A DNA stretch of 64,000 nt from Paracidovorax avenae ATCC 19860 (GCF_000176855.2 NC_015138.1:4774001-4838000); one strand, 5' to 3'. Positions 9,173 to 19,373 are shown, numbered from the stretch's first letter. Notes: generated by a model not told the origin, from the letters alone. Made by a program: numbers and translations.

Positions 9173-9786
9173 AGAATAATCCAGTCAACCTTCAAATCCT
9201 AAAGGAAAGAAAGAAGGCGGCTTCTTTAGCGCCATCTCTAGCAAAGCGCTATGAAAGCATGCTGCTAGCGGCCTTCCCTGAAAGTTACCCAGAAGGTGAA
9301 TTATTTATAAAAAACACTTTTACAGAAGATGACAGAGAAGATTATCTACGGTTTCTCTCATTATTTAATGGAAAGAAGTGGACCGAAGTAGACATCGAAA
9401 AAATTGAAGATATTTATATACAACACTCCAGATTAACAACCATCGGTGGCATCTATTATTTACCTGTATTTCTCAAATATTTCTTCGATCTCAATAATAT
9501 AGACAACGAGTTTTTCATTTACCTGATGTTTGACTTGGAGAATGGATTCGATGAGCATACGCCAGAAAACCTGGACGACTCCTTGAAAGGAAAGAAAAAG
9601 CTGGAAATAAAATATCTTTCTTTTGAAAAGATCAATCCTATACAGTCTAAACTGGTGGCCACATTTTTAGTCAATGCAGCAACCTTCTCCCGGCGGAAAG
9701 CTACGAGGGCAAGCAAGCTCAACGCGCACTCACCAACTACTGGGGAAATTTCCTGCTTTTCTGATCTGCCATGTCGTTCACTGTAG
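9166..9786 (+). CDS. AT-rich candidate immunity protein for the orphan tip
   Basis: About 206 residues from ATG 9166, chosen because it overlaps the stop of the orphan tip; an earlier in-frame ATG exists at 9151. The protein is rich in Phe, Tyr, Lys, Asp and Glu (FIKNTFTEDDREDYLRFL, IGGIYYLPVFLKYFFDL, FIYLMFDLENGFDEHTPEN) and its AT-rich codons differ sharply from the neighbours, a sign of transfer. No signal peptide. From about 9680 the sequence turns Ser/Arg-rich; the +2 frame instead gives NLLPAESYEGKQAQRALTNY, WGNFLLF and a stop at 9762-9764, which looks like the true end. A frameshift near 9676-9700 is therefore likely. Family not recognised. Confidence 0.6.
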   Translation: MVENNPVNLQILKERKKAASLAPSLAKRYESMLLAAFPESYPEGELFIKNTFTEDDREDYLRFLSLFNGKKWTEVDIEKIEDIYIQHSRLTTIGGIYYLPVFLKYFFDLNNIDNEFFIYLMFDLENGFDEHTPENLDDSLKGKKKLEIKYLSFEKINPIQSKLVATFLVNAATFSRRKATRASKLNAHSPTTGEISCFSDLPCRSL

Positions 9787-9859
9787 ATCTATATCTATGT
9801 GTAGCGGGATTTTGATCTGAAAAACCGCCAGCGCTTACAAATTTTCAAAATACTGCAGT

Positions 9860-10339
9860 ATGGCGTTAAAAATATATTCCGCCGCGGCCCTATGCCTGGC
9901 CGCGCATCTATGCAACGCGGGGCAGGCACCCGAGCCACCGCGCGCCGTCGATAAAACCCATGCCATCGCTCCCGTGGCATCCATCCAGATCACCCGCGCC
10001 AACGCGCAAACCGCGGCAGGAGACGCGGCTCCCTGTGCAGGCGTCCGGCCGCTGGCCGAAAGCGACGTACGCCGGTTTCTCGCACACGCCCGCCCCGTCA
10101 CCCGCCGGGCGGCCCTGCACGAAGATTTCCTCGTGGGCGACTGCTATACGGAAGCCCGCATCCGCTTCCAGGACGGCCGCACCGCCAGCCTGGGCATCGC
10201 CAACGATGCCGGCACGGCCCTGCTGACCCCCATCGTGGAGGGCAGCAGGGAACAGGCACAGGGCCGTTACCTCCGCTGCGCAGAGTGCGCAGGCATGCTG
10301 GACCTGCTGGACCTGCCGGACCGCCTGCCCGCGAACTGA
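9860..10339 (+). CDS. Secreted hypothetical protein with cysteine pairs
   Basis: 159 residues with a signal peptide (MALKIYSAAALCLAAHLCNA, cleavage near residue 20). The mature part has Cys in APCAGVRPL, VGDCYTEA and RCAECAG, suggesting disulfides in the periplasm. A segment RIRFQDGRTASLGI resembles the beta-strand cores of small periplasmic proteins. I do not recognise a family. It stands between the Rhs locus and htpG and is convergent with htpG. GC content is back to chromosomal level, so it is probably the first gene outside the transferred toxin region. Confidence 0.6.
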   Translation: MALKIYSAAALCLAAHLCNAGQAPEPPRAVDKTHAIAPVASIQITRANAQTAAGDAAPCAGVRPLAESDVRRFLAHARPVTRRAALHEDFLVGDCYTEARIRFQDGRTASLGIANDAGTALLTPIVEGSREQAQGRYLRCAECAGMLDLLDLPDRLPAN

Positions 10340-10370
10340 CTGCGCGCACCAACGCGAAAACGCGCCCACG

Positions 10371-10405
10371 AAAAAGCCGCGGAAGGCATGCCTGCCTTCC
10401 GCGGC
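10371..10405 (-). terminator. Rho-independent terminator of htpG
   Basis: A perfect 13-bp stem (10376-10388 with 10393-10405) and a 4-base loop, followed on the minus strand by five T (10375-10371). It lies 58 bp past the htpG stop. Confidence 0.85.
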
Positions 10406-10462
10406 TCCGGTGTGCAGGCGGGGCGGCCTGCAGCGCAGGCCTGTCAGCCCGCTCGCCTGGTC

Positions 10463-12412
10463 TTACACCAGCAGCGCATTCACCCGTTTCACGTACGCGG
10501 CCGGGTCTTCCGGCAACCCGCCTTCGGCCAGCAGGGCCTGGTCGAAGAGGATGTGCGCCAGATCGTGGAAGTGCACGCTGCCGTCCAGCTTCTTCACCAG
10601 CGCATGCTCGGGGTTCACTTCCAGCACGGGCTTGGCGTCGGGCAGCGACTGGCCGGCCTGCTTCATCAGGCGTGCGAGCTGGGTGCTCATGCCGTGCTCC
10701 TGCACCACGAGGCAGGCGGGCGAATCGACGAGGCGCGTGGTCACGCGCACGTCCTCGGCCCGGTCCTTCAGGGCTTCCTTGAGCTTCGCCAGCACGGGCT
10801 TGAAGGCCTCGGCAGCCTCTTCGGCGGCCTTCTTCTCGGCCTCGTCCTGCAGCGTACCCAGATCCACCGCACCCTTGGCCACGGACTGCAGGGGCGTGCC
10901 GTCGAAGTCGTGCAGGTAGTTGAGCGCCCACTCGTCCACGCGGTCGGCCATCAGCAGCACCTCGATGCCCTTCTTCTTGAAGACCTCGAGTTGCGGGCTG
11001 TTCTTGGCGGCGGCCAGGGTGTCGGCGGTGATGTAGTAGATCGCCTCCTGGCCTTCCTTCATGCGGGCCTTGTAGTCGGCCAGCGAGACGGTGGTGGTGT
11101 CCGTGGTGGTGGAGGCGAAGCGCAGCAGCTTCGCGATGCGCTCGCGGTTGCCGAAGTCCTCGCCCAGGCCTTCCTTGAGCACCGAGCCGAATTCGGCGTA
11201 GAACTGCGTGTACTTGCCTTCCTTGGCCTTGTCCTCCTCGCTCACCACGTCGGTCACGCCGTCGGCGCCTTCACCGGCGGTGTGGCGGTCGTGCTTGGCC
11301 AGGTCTTCGAGCATGGAGAGCACGCGCTTGGTGGAGCCCTCGCGGATGGCGCGCACGTCGCGGCTTTCCTGCAGCAGCTCGCGGCTGACGTTGAGCGGCA
11401 GGTCGGCCGAGTCGATCACGCCCTTCACGAAGCGCAGGTATGTGGGCATGAGCGCTTCGGCATCATCCATGATGAACACGCGCTTCACGTAGAGCTTCAC
11501 GCCGGCCTTCTTGTCGCGGTTCCACAGGTCGAACGGCGCCTTCGCGGGGATGTAGAGCAGCTGCGTGTATTCGGTGTTGCCCTCCACGCGGTTGTGGCTC
11601 CAGGTGAGCGGGTTCTCGTGGTCGTGGCTGATGGCCTTGTAGAACTCCTGGTACTGCTCGTCGGTGATGTCCTTCTTGGGGCGCGTCCACAGGGCGCTGG
11701 CCTTGTTCACGGCCTCCCACTCGCCGGTCTTCACCATCTGGCCGGGCTCGCCTTCCTTCTCGCTCTCCTTCCACTCCTCCTTCTCCATGAGGATGGGCAG
11801 GCTGATGTGGTCGGAGTACTTGCCGATGACCTGCTTGAGCTTCCAGGCGTTCAGGAACTCCTCGGCCTCCTCGCGCAAGTGCAGGATGATGCTGGTGCCG
11901 CGCTCGGCGCGCGTGATGGTCTCCACCTCGAAATCGCCCGTGCCGCCGCTGGTCCAGCGCACGCCCTCTTCGGGCTTCAGGCCCGCGCGGCGCGATTCCA
12001 CGGTGATCTTGTCGGCGACGATGAAGCCCGAGTAGAAGCCCACGCCGAACTGCCCGATGAGCTGGGCGTCCTGCTTCTGGTCGCCCGAGAGGCGGCTCAT
12101 GAAGTCCTTGGTGCCGCTCTTGGCGATCGTGCCCAGGTGGTCGATGGCCTCCTGCTCGCTCATGCCGATGCCGTTGTCGGTGATCGTGAGGGTCCTGGCG
12201 GCCTTGTCGAAGGACACGCGCACTTCGAGGTTGGGCGCATCCTCGTACAGCGCGGCGTTGTTCAGGGCCTCGAAGCGCAGCTTGTCGCAGGCGTCGGACG
12301 CATTCGAGATCAGCTCGCGCAGGAAGATTTCCTGGTTGGAATACAGCGAGTGGGTGACCAGGTGCAGCAGCTGCGCGACTTCGGCCTGGAAGGAATGGGT
12401 GTGCTTGCTCAT
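10463..12412 (-). CDS. htpG: Molecular chaperone HtpG (Hsp90)
   Basis: 649 residues, normal for bacterial Hsp90, a cytoplasmic ATP-dependent chaperone dimer. The GHKL ATPase motifs are clear in the N-terminal third: [24 protein letters not shown] and [12 protein letters not shown]. The middle domain carries [20 protein letters not shown] and the NVSRELLQ motif with its catalytic-loop Arg. The C-terminal dimerisation domain follows ([12 protein letters not shown]). The start [12 protein letters not shown] matches the family start. It has its own terminator and is transcribed alone, towards the Rhs region. Confidence 0.97.
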   Translation of the reverse strand: MSKHTHSFQAEVAQLLHLVTHSLYSNQEIFLRELISNASDACDKLRFEALNNAALYEDAPNLEVRVSFDKAARTLTITDNGIGMSEQEAIDHLGTIAKSGTKDFMSRLSGDQKQDAQLIGQFGVGFYSGFIVADKITVESRRAGLKPEEGVRWTSGGTGDFEVETITRAERGTSIILHLREEAEEFLNAWKLKQVIGKYSDHISLPILMEKEEWKESEKEGEPGQMVKTGEWEAVNKASALWTRPKKDITDEQYQEFYKAISHDHENPLTWSHNRVEGNTEYTQLLYIPAKAPFDLWNRDKKAGVKLYVKRVFIMDDAEALMPTYLRFVKGVIDSADLPLNVSRELLQESRDVRAIREGSTKRVLSMLEDLAKHDRHTAGEGADGVTDVVSEEDKAKEGKYTQFYAEFGSVLKEGLGEDFGNRERIAKLLRFASTTTDTTTVSLADYKARMKEGQEAIYYITADTLAAAKNSPQLEVFKKKGIEVLLMADRVDEWALNYLHDFDGTPLQSVAKGAVDLGTLQDEAEKKAAEEAAEAFKPVLAKLKEALKDRAEDVRVTTRLVDSPACLVVQEHGMSTQLARLMKQAGQSLPDAKPVLEVNPEHALVKKLDGSVHFHDLAHILFDQALLAEGGLPEDPAAYVKRVNALLV

Positions 12413-12613
12413 GGTTGGTGGATGGCTCTTGTAGAGGTTCGCAACGAAAAGGGGAACGCCCGGCCATCTGGGGGCCGGCCGCGGATTATCAAGGCCTTCC
12501 GGATCCGGTCTGGCGGGAAAATGCCTCCTCCGTCCACCCCTGAGGGGCGTCGATGCCTGAGCCCCGAAACAGACTTTCGGATCATGCAGCGCTCCACGAT
12601 TACATTCGCTGAC

Positions 12614-15109
12614 ATGACTGCTGCTGAGCCCCATTTCCTGCCCGACGGCACGCCGGCGCATACCCTGCTGCGCGAATGCGATTGGGGAACATCGTCGCTG
12701 GGACACCCGGCCGGATGGCCGCGGCCTCTGCGCGCGGCGGCCTCCCTGGTGCTGGATTCTCTGGCCCCGACGTGGCTCGCCTGGGGTCCGGGCCTGGGCA
12801 TGGTGTACAACGCGCCGTACGTGGGCATGCTGGGCAACAAGCACCCCTGGGCCATGGGCGCCGCGCTGGAGGCGGTGTGGTCCGAGGTCTGGCCCGACGT
12901 GGCCGATCTGGTGGCCAGGGCCCTGTCGGGCGAGGCGCTGCACCGCGAGGACCTTCCGCTGGTCGTCAACCGCCGCGGCCACCCCGAGCCCGCCTGGTTC
13001 AGCTTCTCGTACACGCCCCTGCGCGACGACGACGGGCGCGTGCAGGGCGTGCTGTGCACCGTCGCGGAAACCACCGGCAAGATGCTCGCGCAACGCGGGC
13101 AGGCCGACAGCGAATCGCGCCTGCGGGCGCTGACGCTGGCGACGGCCAACGCGGTCTATCGCATGAACGCCGACTGGAGCCGGCTGCTGGAAGTCAACGG
13201 CCAGGGCTTCGTGGCCGACACCGCGGAACCCATGCGCTCCTGGGTGGAGCAATACGTGCCGGCGGAGGACCAGCCCCGGGTGCGCGCGGCCATCGCACAG
13301 GCCATGGCGACGCGCAGCCTGCTCGAGCTGGAGCACCGCGTGTTCCGCGTGGACGGCAGCATCGGCTGGACGCTGTCGCGCGCCATGCCCCTGCTCGATG
13401 CACGGGGCGAGGTGGTGGAATGGTTCGGCACCGCCACCGACCTCACGGCCCGCAAGGCCGCGGAAGAGGCGCTGCGCGAGAGCGAGCTGCAACTGCGCAC
13501 GCTGTTCGAGACCATGGACGAGGGCTTTTGCGTGATCGAGTTCCTCGACGGCCCGCACGGCCCGCTGAGCGACTACGTGCACGTGTCCGCCAACCCGGCC
13601 TATCTTGCCAACGCCGGCATTGCCGACGTGGTGGGCCAGCGCGTGCGCGACATGGTGCCCGAGGAAGCCGACGCCTGGGTGGAGATCTACCGCAAGGTGC
13701 TGGTCACGGGCGAGCCGGTGCGCTTCGAGCGGGAGCTGGTCAAGACCGGCCGCTACCTGGAGCTGTCCGCCTTCCGCGTGGAGCCGGCCGAACGCCGCCA
13801 GGTGGCCGTGCTGTTCCAGGACGTGACGCAGCGCCACCGCGCCGAGCGCGCGCTGCGCGACCTGAACGAGGCCCTGGAGCAGCGCGTGGCGCTGGAGGTG
13901 GCCGAGCGCCTCAGGACGGAAGAGGCCCTGCGCCAGGCGCAGAAGATGGAGGCGGTGGGCCAGCTCACCGGCGGCATCGCGCACGACTTCAACAACATGC
14001 TGGCGGTGGTGCTGGGGTCGCTGGAACTGCTGGACCGCCGCTTCGCCGCGGGCGAGCCGCGCGCCAGGCGCCACATCGACGCAGCCCGTGGCGGTGCCCG
14101 GCGCGCGGCGCAGCTCACGCAGCGGTTGCTGGCCTTCTCGCGCCGGCAGCCGCTCAGCCCGGTGCCGCTGGACGCCAACCAGCTGGTCGCCGGCATGTCC
14201 GACATGCTGCGCCATGCGCTGGGCGGCGCGGTCCGGCTGGAGACGGTGCTCGCCGGCGGACTGTGGCGCATCCATGCCGACCGCAACCAGCTCGAGAGCG
14301 TGATCCTGAACCTCGCCGTCAACGGCCGCGACGCCATGGGCGCGCTGGCCGACGGCGGGCGGCTCACCATCGAAACCGCCAATGCCCACCTGGACGACCG
14401 CTACGCCGCGGAGCACCTGGGCGTGGCGCCCGGGCAGTACGTGCTGATCGCCGTGACCGACACCGGCACGGGCATGCCGCCGGAGGTGATCGCCAAGGCC
14501 TTCGACCCGTTCTTCACCACCAAGGAGGTGGGCAAGGGCACGGGCCTGGGGCTGAGCCAGGTGTACGGCTTCATCAAGCAGTCCGGCGGGCACGTGAAGA
14601 TCTATTCCGAGGTCGGCGAAGGCACCACCGTCAAGGTGTACCTGCCGCGCATGGTGAATGCCATCGAAGAAGACGCCGGACCGGTCGCCCCGCCACCGCT
14701 GCCTCTGGGGGATGCGCAGGAAGTGGTGCTGGTGGTGGAGGACGAGGCCGCCGTGCGGCAGTTCTCCGTGGAGGCGCTGCGCGAACTCGGCTACCGCGTG
14801 CTGGAGGCCGACGGCGCAGCGGCGGCGCTGAAGCTGATCGACGCGCACCCGGAGATCGACCTGCTCTTCACCGACGTCGTCATGCCCGACGTGAACGGCC
14901 GCAAGCTGGCCGAGGAAGCGCTGCGCCGCCGCCCGGGGCTGAAGGTGCTGTTCACCACCGGCTACACGCGCAACGCCGTCGTGCACAACGGCGTGCTGGA
15001 CGCGGGCGTGCACCTGCTCGGCAAGCCCTACACCCTGGAAGACCTGGCGCAGCGGGTGCGCGAGGCGCTGGATGCGTCCGACGCAGGCATCCAGCCCGGC
15101 GGCGGCTGA
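12614..15109 (+). CDS. PAS-domain hybrid histidine kinase with receiver
   Basis: 831 residues from this ATG; an in-frame ATG at 12584 would add ten. There are three PAS-like sensory segments (about 15-150, 165-280 and 290-410) without membrane spans, so the protein is probably cytoplasmic. A coiled linker leads to the phosphoacceptor box ([14 protein letters not shown], His). The ATPase domain shows [21 protein letters not shown] and [14 protein letters not shown]-terminal receiver has VEDEAA, the phosphorylated Asp in FTDVVMPD and Lys in GKPY. This HWE/NtrB-like arrangement is frequent in photosensory or redox-sensing kinases of plant-associated bacteria. No partner regulator is adjacent. 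The signal is unknown. Confidence 0.88.
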   Translation: MTAAEPHFLPDGTPAHTLLRECDWGTSSLGHPAGWPRPLRAAASLVLDSLAPTWLAWGPGLGMVYNAPYVGMLGNKHPWAMGAALEAVWSEVWPDVADLVARALSGEALHREDLPLVVNRRGHPEPAWFSFSYTPLRDDDGRVQGVLCTVAETTGKMLAQRGQADSESRLRALTLATANAVYRMNADWSRLLEVNGQGFVADTAEPMRSWVEQYVPAEDQPRVRAAIAQAMATRSLLELEHRVFRVDGSIGWTLSRAMPLLDARGEVVEWFGTATDLTARKAAEEALRESELQLRTLFETMDEGFCVIEFLDGPHGPLSDYVHVSANPAYLANAGIADVVGQRVRDMVPEEADAWVEIYRKVLVTGEPVRFERELVKTGRYLELSAFRVEPAERRQVAVLFQDVTQRHRAERALRDLNEALEQRVALEVAERLRTEEALRQAQKMEAVGQLTGGIAHDFNNMLAVVLGSLELLDRRFAAGEPRARRHIDAARGGARRAAQLTQRLLAFSRRQPLSPVPLDANQLVAGMSDMLRHALGGAVRLETVLAGGLWRIHADRNQLESVILNLAVNGRDAMGALADGGRLTIETANAHLDDRYAAEHLGVAPGQYVLIAVTDTGTGMPPEVIAKAFDPFFTTKEVGKGTGLGLSQVYGFIKQSGGHVKIYSEVGEGTTVKVYLPRMVNAIEEDAGPVAPPPLPLGDAQEVVLVVEDEAAVRQFSVEALRELGYRVLEADGAAAALKLIDAHPEIDLLFTDVVMPDVNGRKLAEEALRRRPGLKVLFTTGYTRNAVVHNGVLDAGVHLLGKPYTLEDLAQRVREALDASDAGIQPGGG

Positions 15110-16153
15110 TCAGAACCGCTCGTTTGGCCCCAGGTAGCGCCACTGCCCCACAGGCAGGTTGCCCAGCACGACGCGGCCGATGCGGATGCGCTTGAGGCCC
15201 ACCACCTTCAGTCCCACCAGTTCGCACATGCGGCGGATCTGGCGCTTCTTGCCCTCCTGCAGCACGAAGCGCAGCTGCTCCGGGTTCTGCCAGTCCACCT
15301 TCGCCGGCTTGAGGGCCTGGCCGTCCAGCGACAGGCCGTGGCAGAGGCGCGCCAGCTGCGCGGCCGGGAAGACGGACTGCACGTCCGTCGCGACGTCGCC
15401 GTAGTGCACGCGCACGAGGTATTCCTTCTCCACTTCGGAATCCTCGCCGATCAGGTGCCGCGCCACGCGGCCATCCTGCGTGAGCACCAGGAGCCCGACG
15501 GAATCGATGTCCAGCCGGCCGCAGGGCGCGAGCCCGCGCAGCTGCGGGGGCGAGAAGCGCTGGCGGCTCGGGTCCTCGCGCCAGTGGGTGCGCGGGTTGA
15601 TGAGCGCCACGGCGGGCGTGTGGCCGTCCTCGGCCTGCCCGCTGACATAGCCCATGGGCTTGTGCAGCAGGATGGTGACCTGCCGCTCCTGCTGGCCGCG
15701 GGCGGCGGGGTCCACCTCGATGCGGTCCGTGGGCGCCACCTGCAGGCCCATGGCGGCCACCTGGCCATTCACGCGCACCCAGCCGCTGGCGATCCAGTCG
15801 TCCGCCTCGCGGCGCGAGCACAGGCCCAGCTCGGCCATGCGCTTGTTCAGGCGCGAGGTGCCGGATGGCGCGTCGCCGCGGTGTGCCCCGGTGGGCGCAG
15901 CCATGGGAGCGGGAGCGCGCGCGGGGCCGGGGCGCGAGGGCGCCTGCGCGCCTCGCCCTGCGGGAGCGTTGCGCGGGGCGGCAGCGCGCGGCGCCTCGCC
16001 TGCGCCGGCCTCCGGGGCGCGCAGGGTGAAGCGGCCTGCGGGCCGGGGGCCGCCCGCGGGGGGCGGTGCGGAGCGGGGAGCGGGATCGGGCTGGCTGGCG
16101 CGCGGGCCGCTGGGCGGGAGCGACAGGCGGCGGCGGGGGGCGGAATCGGACAT
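15110..16153 (-). CDS. RluF/RsuA-family rRNA pseudouridine synthase
   Basis: 347 residues. The catalytic domain has the family signature GRLDIDSVGLLVL with the nucleophile Asp, the KPMGYVSG segment and the C-terminal GKKRQIRRMCE motif. An S4 RNA-binding domain precedes it (RLNKRMAELGLCSRREADDW). The first 115 residues are a Pro/Ala/Arg/Gly-rich extension, as seen in several betaproteobacterial RluB/RluF proteins. It isomerises a uridine in rRNA, most likely in 23S as RluF does; the exact site is not readable. It is tail-to-tail with the kinase, the stop codons touching at 15109/15110. Confidence 0.88.
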   Translation of the reverse strand: MSDSAPRRRLSLPPSGPRASQPDPAPRSAPPPAGGPRPAGRFTLRAPEAGAGEAPRAAAPRNAPAGRGAQAPSRPGPARAPAPMAAPTGAHRGDAPSGTSRLNKRMAELGLCSRREADDWIASGWVRVNGQVAAMGLQVAPTDRIEVDPAARGQQERQVTILLHKPMGYVSGQAEDGHTPAVALINPRTHWREDPSRQRFSPPQLRGLAPCGRLDIDSVGLLVLTQDGRVARHLIGEDSEVEKEYLVRVHYGDVATDVQSVFPAAQLARLCHGLSLDGQALKPAKVDWQNPEQLRFVLQEGKKRQIRRMCELVGLKVVGLKRIRIGRVVLGNLPVGQWRYLGPNERF

Positions 16154-16157
16154 GGCG

Positions 16158-18497
16158 CTATTTTCGCGCGGCAGCGGCAGCGTGCCAGGCGAGGAAGTCG
16201 TCCGCGGGCATCGGGCGGCCGATGTGGTAACCCTGGGCTTCGTCGCAGCGCAGTCCGCGCAGCTGCTCCAGGATCGCGGCGGATTCCACGCCCTCGGCCA
16301 CGACGGAGAGCCCCAGGTTGTGCGCCAGGTCGATGGTGGAGCGCACGATCTGCGCGTCGCCGGCATCCGCTGCCATGCCCATGACGAAGGACTTGTCGAT
16401 CTTCAGTTCATCCACCGGCAGGCGCTTGAGGTAGGCCAGCGAGGAGTAGCCCGTGCCGAAGTCGTCGATGGACAGCTTGAAGCCCTGCGCGGACAGCCGG
16501 TTCAGCATGGCCTCGGCCCGGCCGGGGTCGTCCATGATGGCGCTTTCGGTGATCTCCAGGCAGAAATCCCCCGGCTCCACGCCGTGCCGCGCCATGAGGG
16601 TGCCCAGGCGGGTGCTCAGGTCCGTGTCCATGAGGTCGCGCGTGGACAGGTTCACCGAGATGCGCAGGCCCAGGCCCCGCACCTGCGGCCGCGCGAGGTA
16701 GCGCGCGGCCTGCTCGAAGATCCAGAGCGTGAGCTGCCGCACGAAGCCGGTCTGCTCGGCGAAGGGAATGAACTGCATGGGCGGCACGAGGCCGCGCACG
16801 GGATGCTGCCAGCGCACGAGCGCCTCGGCCCCGCAGCCGGCCTGGCCGTCCAGCCGGAGCTTGGGCTGCAGGAAAAGCCGCAGCTCGCCGGCCTCCACCG
16901 CATGGCGCAGCTCGGACAGCAGCGACAGCGCCGCCGCGCTGGAGGATTCCATCGAAGGGTCGTAGATCTGCGCGCCATGCAGGCGCCGCTTGGCCGCGTA
17001 CATCGCGATTTCCGCGTGGCTGAGCAGCGTGTCGGCGTCATCCGCCGGCCCCGGCCAGCAGGCGATGCCGATGCCCGCGCTCAGGTCCACCATCTGGTCG
17101 TCGAACACCAGGGGCGACTCGAACGCCCGCGTGATGCGCTGCGCCGTATCCCGGGCAGATGCCTCGTCGGCGCCCGGCAGCAGCACGGCGAACTCGTTGC
17201 CCCCGAGCCGCGCCACGAGTTCCCGCTCCGTGCGCAGGTGGGCCGCGATGCGCGCGACCACCGCCTGCAGCAGCCGGTCGCCGAGCGCGTAGCCCAGCAC
17301 GTCGTTGACCTGCTGGAACCGGTCGAGGTCCAGGGTGATCACCGACAGCGGTTCCCCGGAACGCCCTCCGTGCTCCATGGCCTCCATCAGCAGCCGGCGG
17401 AACCGCTCCCGGTTCGGCACGCCGGTGAGCCGGTCGGTGTCGGCGAGCTGGCGGATCTCGTCCTGCTGCGCCGCGATGCCCAGCCGCATGCGGTCGAAAG
17501 AGCGCGCCAGGCGGCCGATCTCGTCCTTGCGGTGCGTGTGCTCGATGGGCTCGGCATAGTTGCCGCGCGAGATGCGCTGCGTAGCCTCCGTCACCGCCCG
17601 CAGCGGAGCCGCCACGCGCCGCGCCATGAGCGCGAAGCCGACCGCGAACAGCGCCACGCCTGCCAGCGTGATGGCGCCGAGCAGCACCTGCAGGTGGCGG
17701 TAGGGCGCCAGCACGCCGTCCAGGGAGCGCATCAGCATGACCTCGGTCTCGCCGTTGGCGCTCTCGAGGGGCACCCGGCGGACCAGCATCGGGCCAGCCT
17801 CCGTTTCCACTTCGCCGTCGCCCGCCAGCCCGCCGAGCCGCTGCCGGTCGTCTTCCGGCAGGGTGGTCACGGGCACGGACCGCTGGCCGTCGGGGCCGCG
17901 CACCACGATGGCCACCTCGATCGACTGCAATTGGTGCATTTCGGCGGCAAGCGCCTGCCCGACCGGGAATCCCATCAGCACCCAGCCAATCAGCAGGGGC
18001 GCGCGCATGGGGACCATCACGAACTGGTAAGGCACGCCGCCGACGACCGCGATCTGGCTGCGGCCCGGGTGCTGCGCCAGCAGGGGCAGCACACCGAGCA
18101 GCACGGAGCGGGAATCACTGGATGCGTCCGAGGCGGAGGACACCACCAGCTGCATTTCCGTGTCCAGCAGGGCCGCGACCGCCGCACCGATGCGACCGCC
18201 GTGGTTGGCCAGCACCGACGCGATGGTCTCGGCATCGCCGGAGTTGACGGCCGAACGGAAGCCGTAATCGGCCGCCAGCAGCGCCGAGGCCTGCTGCAGC
18301 CGCTCCGCGTTCTGCCCGATCAGGCGCCGCCAGACCCGCTCGTCCGCATCCAGCCCCACGGCGATCTGCGCCCGGGCATTGCGCTCGATGGACGCGCGTA
18401 CCACCAGGAAGCCGGCCGCCTGCACCAGCAGGAGCAGGAGCAGCGACACCCCGGCGAGCCGGAACATCAGGCTCTGGCCGAACGCGCGCCAGGTCAC
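16158..18497 (-). CDS. Membrane GGDEF-EAL protein (cyclic-di-GMP metabolism)
   Basis: 779 residues from a GTG that overlaps the stop of the upstream gene (GTGA). Membrane spans at about 10-33 and 280-303 enclose a periplasmic sensor, and a HAMP segment follows. The GGDEF domain (about 350-505) has GGNEF at the signature, so Asn replaces an acidic residue and cyclase activity is doubtful. The EAL domain (about 520-770) keeps EALVRW, NLSTRDL, EITESA, DDFGTGYSSL and KIDKSFV, so phosphodiesterase activity is expected. It probably degrades cyclic di-GMP in response to a periplasmic signal. The coupled cupredoxin-like protein is the obvious candidate partner. Confidence 0.92.
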   Translation of the reverse strand: MTWRAFGQSLMFRLAGVSLLLLLLVQAAGFLVVRASIERNARAQIAVGLDADERVWRRLIGQNAERLQQASALLAADYGFRSAVNSGDAETIASVLANHGGRIGAAVAALLDTEMQLVVSSASDASSDSRSVLLGVLPLLAQHPGRSQIAVVGGVPYQFVMVPMRAPLLIGWVLMGFPVGQALAAEMHQLQSIEVAIVVRGPDGQRSVPVTTLPEDDRQRLGGLAGDGEVETEAGPMLVRRVPLESANGETEVMLMRSLDGVLAPYRHLQVLLGAITLAGVALFAVGFALMARRVAAPLRAVTEATQRISRGNYAEPIEHTHRKDEIGRLARSFDRMRLGIAAQQDEIRQLADTDRLTGVPNRERFRRLLMEAMEHGGRSGEPLSVITLDLDRFQQVNDVLGYALGDRLLQAVVARIAAHLRTERELVARLGGNEFAVLLPGADEASARDTAQRITRAFESPLVFDDQMVDLSAGIGIACWPGPADDADTLLSHAEIAMYAAKRRLHGAQIYDPSMESSSAAALSLLSELRHAVEAGELRLFLQPKLRLDGQAGCGAEALVRWQHPVRGLVPPMQFIPFAEQTGFVRQLTLWIFEQAARYLARPQVRGLGLRISVNLSTRDLMDTDLSTRLGTLMARHGVEPGDFCLEITESAIMDDPGRAEAMLNRLSAQGFKLSIDDFGTGYSSLAYLKRLPVDELKIDKSFVMGMAADAGDAQIVRSTIDLAHNLGLSVVAEGVESAAILEQLRGLRCDEAQGYHIGRPMPADDFLAWHAAAAARK

Positions 18498-19120
18498 TGC
18501 ACGGCCCCTGCCAGCCGCACGGCCACCGGCGCCCCACCCGGCTCGGAGACCGCGATCGGCTGGGCCAGGGCGGGAGCCCCCACCGGCAGCCCCGGGTGCC
18601 ACACGCGCAGCGTGTACTCGCCCGGCGGCACCTTGTCGAGGCGCACCGTACCCGACGCATCGGAGCGCCCGTAGTACGGCGTTTCCACCACCAGGATCCA
18701 GCCCACCATCTGGTCGTGGATGTTGCAGCCCAGCACCACCACACCCGGCTGGTCGAACAGCACGGGATTGGCGGGCGTGCCCGAATAGAGCTTGAGCTCG
18801 AACTTCTTGGCCGGCGAGAAGGAATAGACGTGGTGGCGCACCGTGTCGTGGTTGGGGAACTGCACCTGCGTGCCGGCCGTGACCACGAGCACGTCGGGCA
18901 CGAAGGTCCGTTTTTCCTGGGCGACCTCGGCGGACGCCAGCGGCTTCGCCTGGCGCCGCGCCTGCGCCGAGTCCAGGAACGCCACGGCGCCCTGCAGCGG
19001 CTTGCCCGTGCCGTCCTGCACCAGGACCTGGACCAGTGCGGCCCGCGCAGCGGTGCCGGCGAACAACGCCAGCAGCAGGGTGGAGATCCACGCCGAGCGC
19101 ATCACACCTGTCTTCACCAT
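18494..19120 (-). CDS. Cupredoxin-like periplasmic protein
   Basis: 208 residues. The start is set by a strong ribosome site (GGAGGTGAC just before the ATG). A signal peptide ends near TAARA. The centre is a plastocyanin/methylamine-utilisation type cupredoxin fold with likely copper ligands: His in FPNHDTVRHHVYSF, and Cys, His and Met in LGCNIHDQMVGW. The C-terminal 60 residues look like a carboxypeptidase-regulatory beta domain (GTVRLDKVPPGEYTLRVWHP). It is the first gene of a two-gene operon with the GGDEF-EAL protein, overlapping it by 4 bp, which suggests it binds copper or a redox partner and reports to that enzyme. That link is inference. Confidence 0.8.
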   Translation of the reverse strand: MVKTGVMRSAWISTLLLALFAGTAARAALVQVLVQDGTGKPLQGAVAFLDSAQARRQAKPLASAEVAQEKRTFVPDVLVVTAGTQVQFPNHDTVRHHVYSFSPAKKFELKLYSGTPANPVLFDQPGVVVLGCNIHDQMVGWILVVETPYYGRSDASGTVRLDKVPPGEYTLRVWHPGLPVGAPALAQPIAVSEPGGAPVAVRLAGAVQ

Positions 19121-19209
19121 GTCACCTCCAGCGGACATATGTAACAAAATTACCAAGCCGGGCCTGGGTGCCCCCGGACTCTGGCACGATGGCCTTCATG
19201 CGAAAGAAA

Positions 19210-19226
19210 GCTATCAAAAAAATAGC
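19210..19226. repeat. Small AT-rich hairpin of a Comamonadaceae type
   Basis: GCTAT-CAAAAAA-ATAGC, a 5-bp stem with an A-rich loop in the divergent region between the cupredoxin gene and the chemoreceptor. I associate such GCTAT/ATAGC elements with intergenic regions in this family; copy number was not checked. Confidence 0.4.
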
Positions 19227-19357
19227 GTAAAACGATGGGGCAGGCGGTGCACAGGATGATCCAATGGTTTCGCCAGACGCAGCTCGCGCCATGCGGAGCA
19301 TGCCAGTGAAAGTGCCAGGCCTGCGCCCCGTATTTGTAACAACACCAGGTTTTCTAC

Positions 19358-19373
19358 TGGCACTCATCTTGCA
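19358..19373 (+). promoter_or_regulatory. Sigma-54 promoter of the chemoreceptor gene
   Basis: TGGCAC-TCATC-TTGCA matches the -24/-12 consensus at every conserved base with the correct N5 spacing. It lies 41 bp before the chemoreceptor ATG, so transcription would start near 19385. It implies RpoN and an enhancer-binding activator. Confidence 0.75.

Noticed and set aside
12413..15013. A long minus-strand open frame upstream of htpG that runs through the kinase gene
   Set aside because: Only the part from 12412 down is HtpG. The rest is His/Gln/Arg/Ala-rich shadow of the kinase codons.
19190..19206. A second sigma-54-like motif, TGGCACGATGGCC
   Set aside because: It lacks the TTGC half at the right spacing, unlike the site at 19358-19373.
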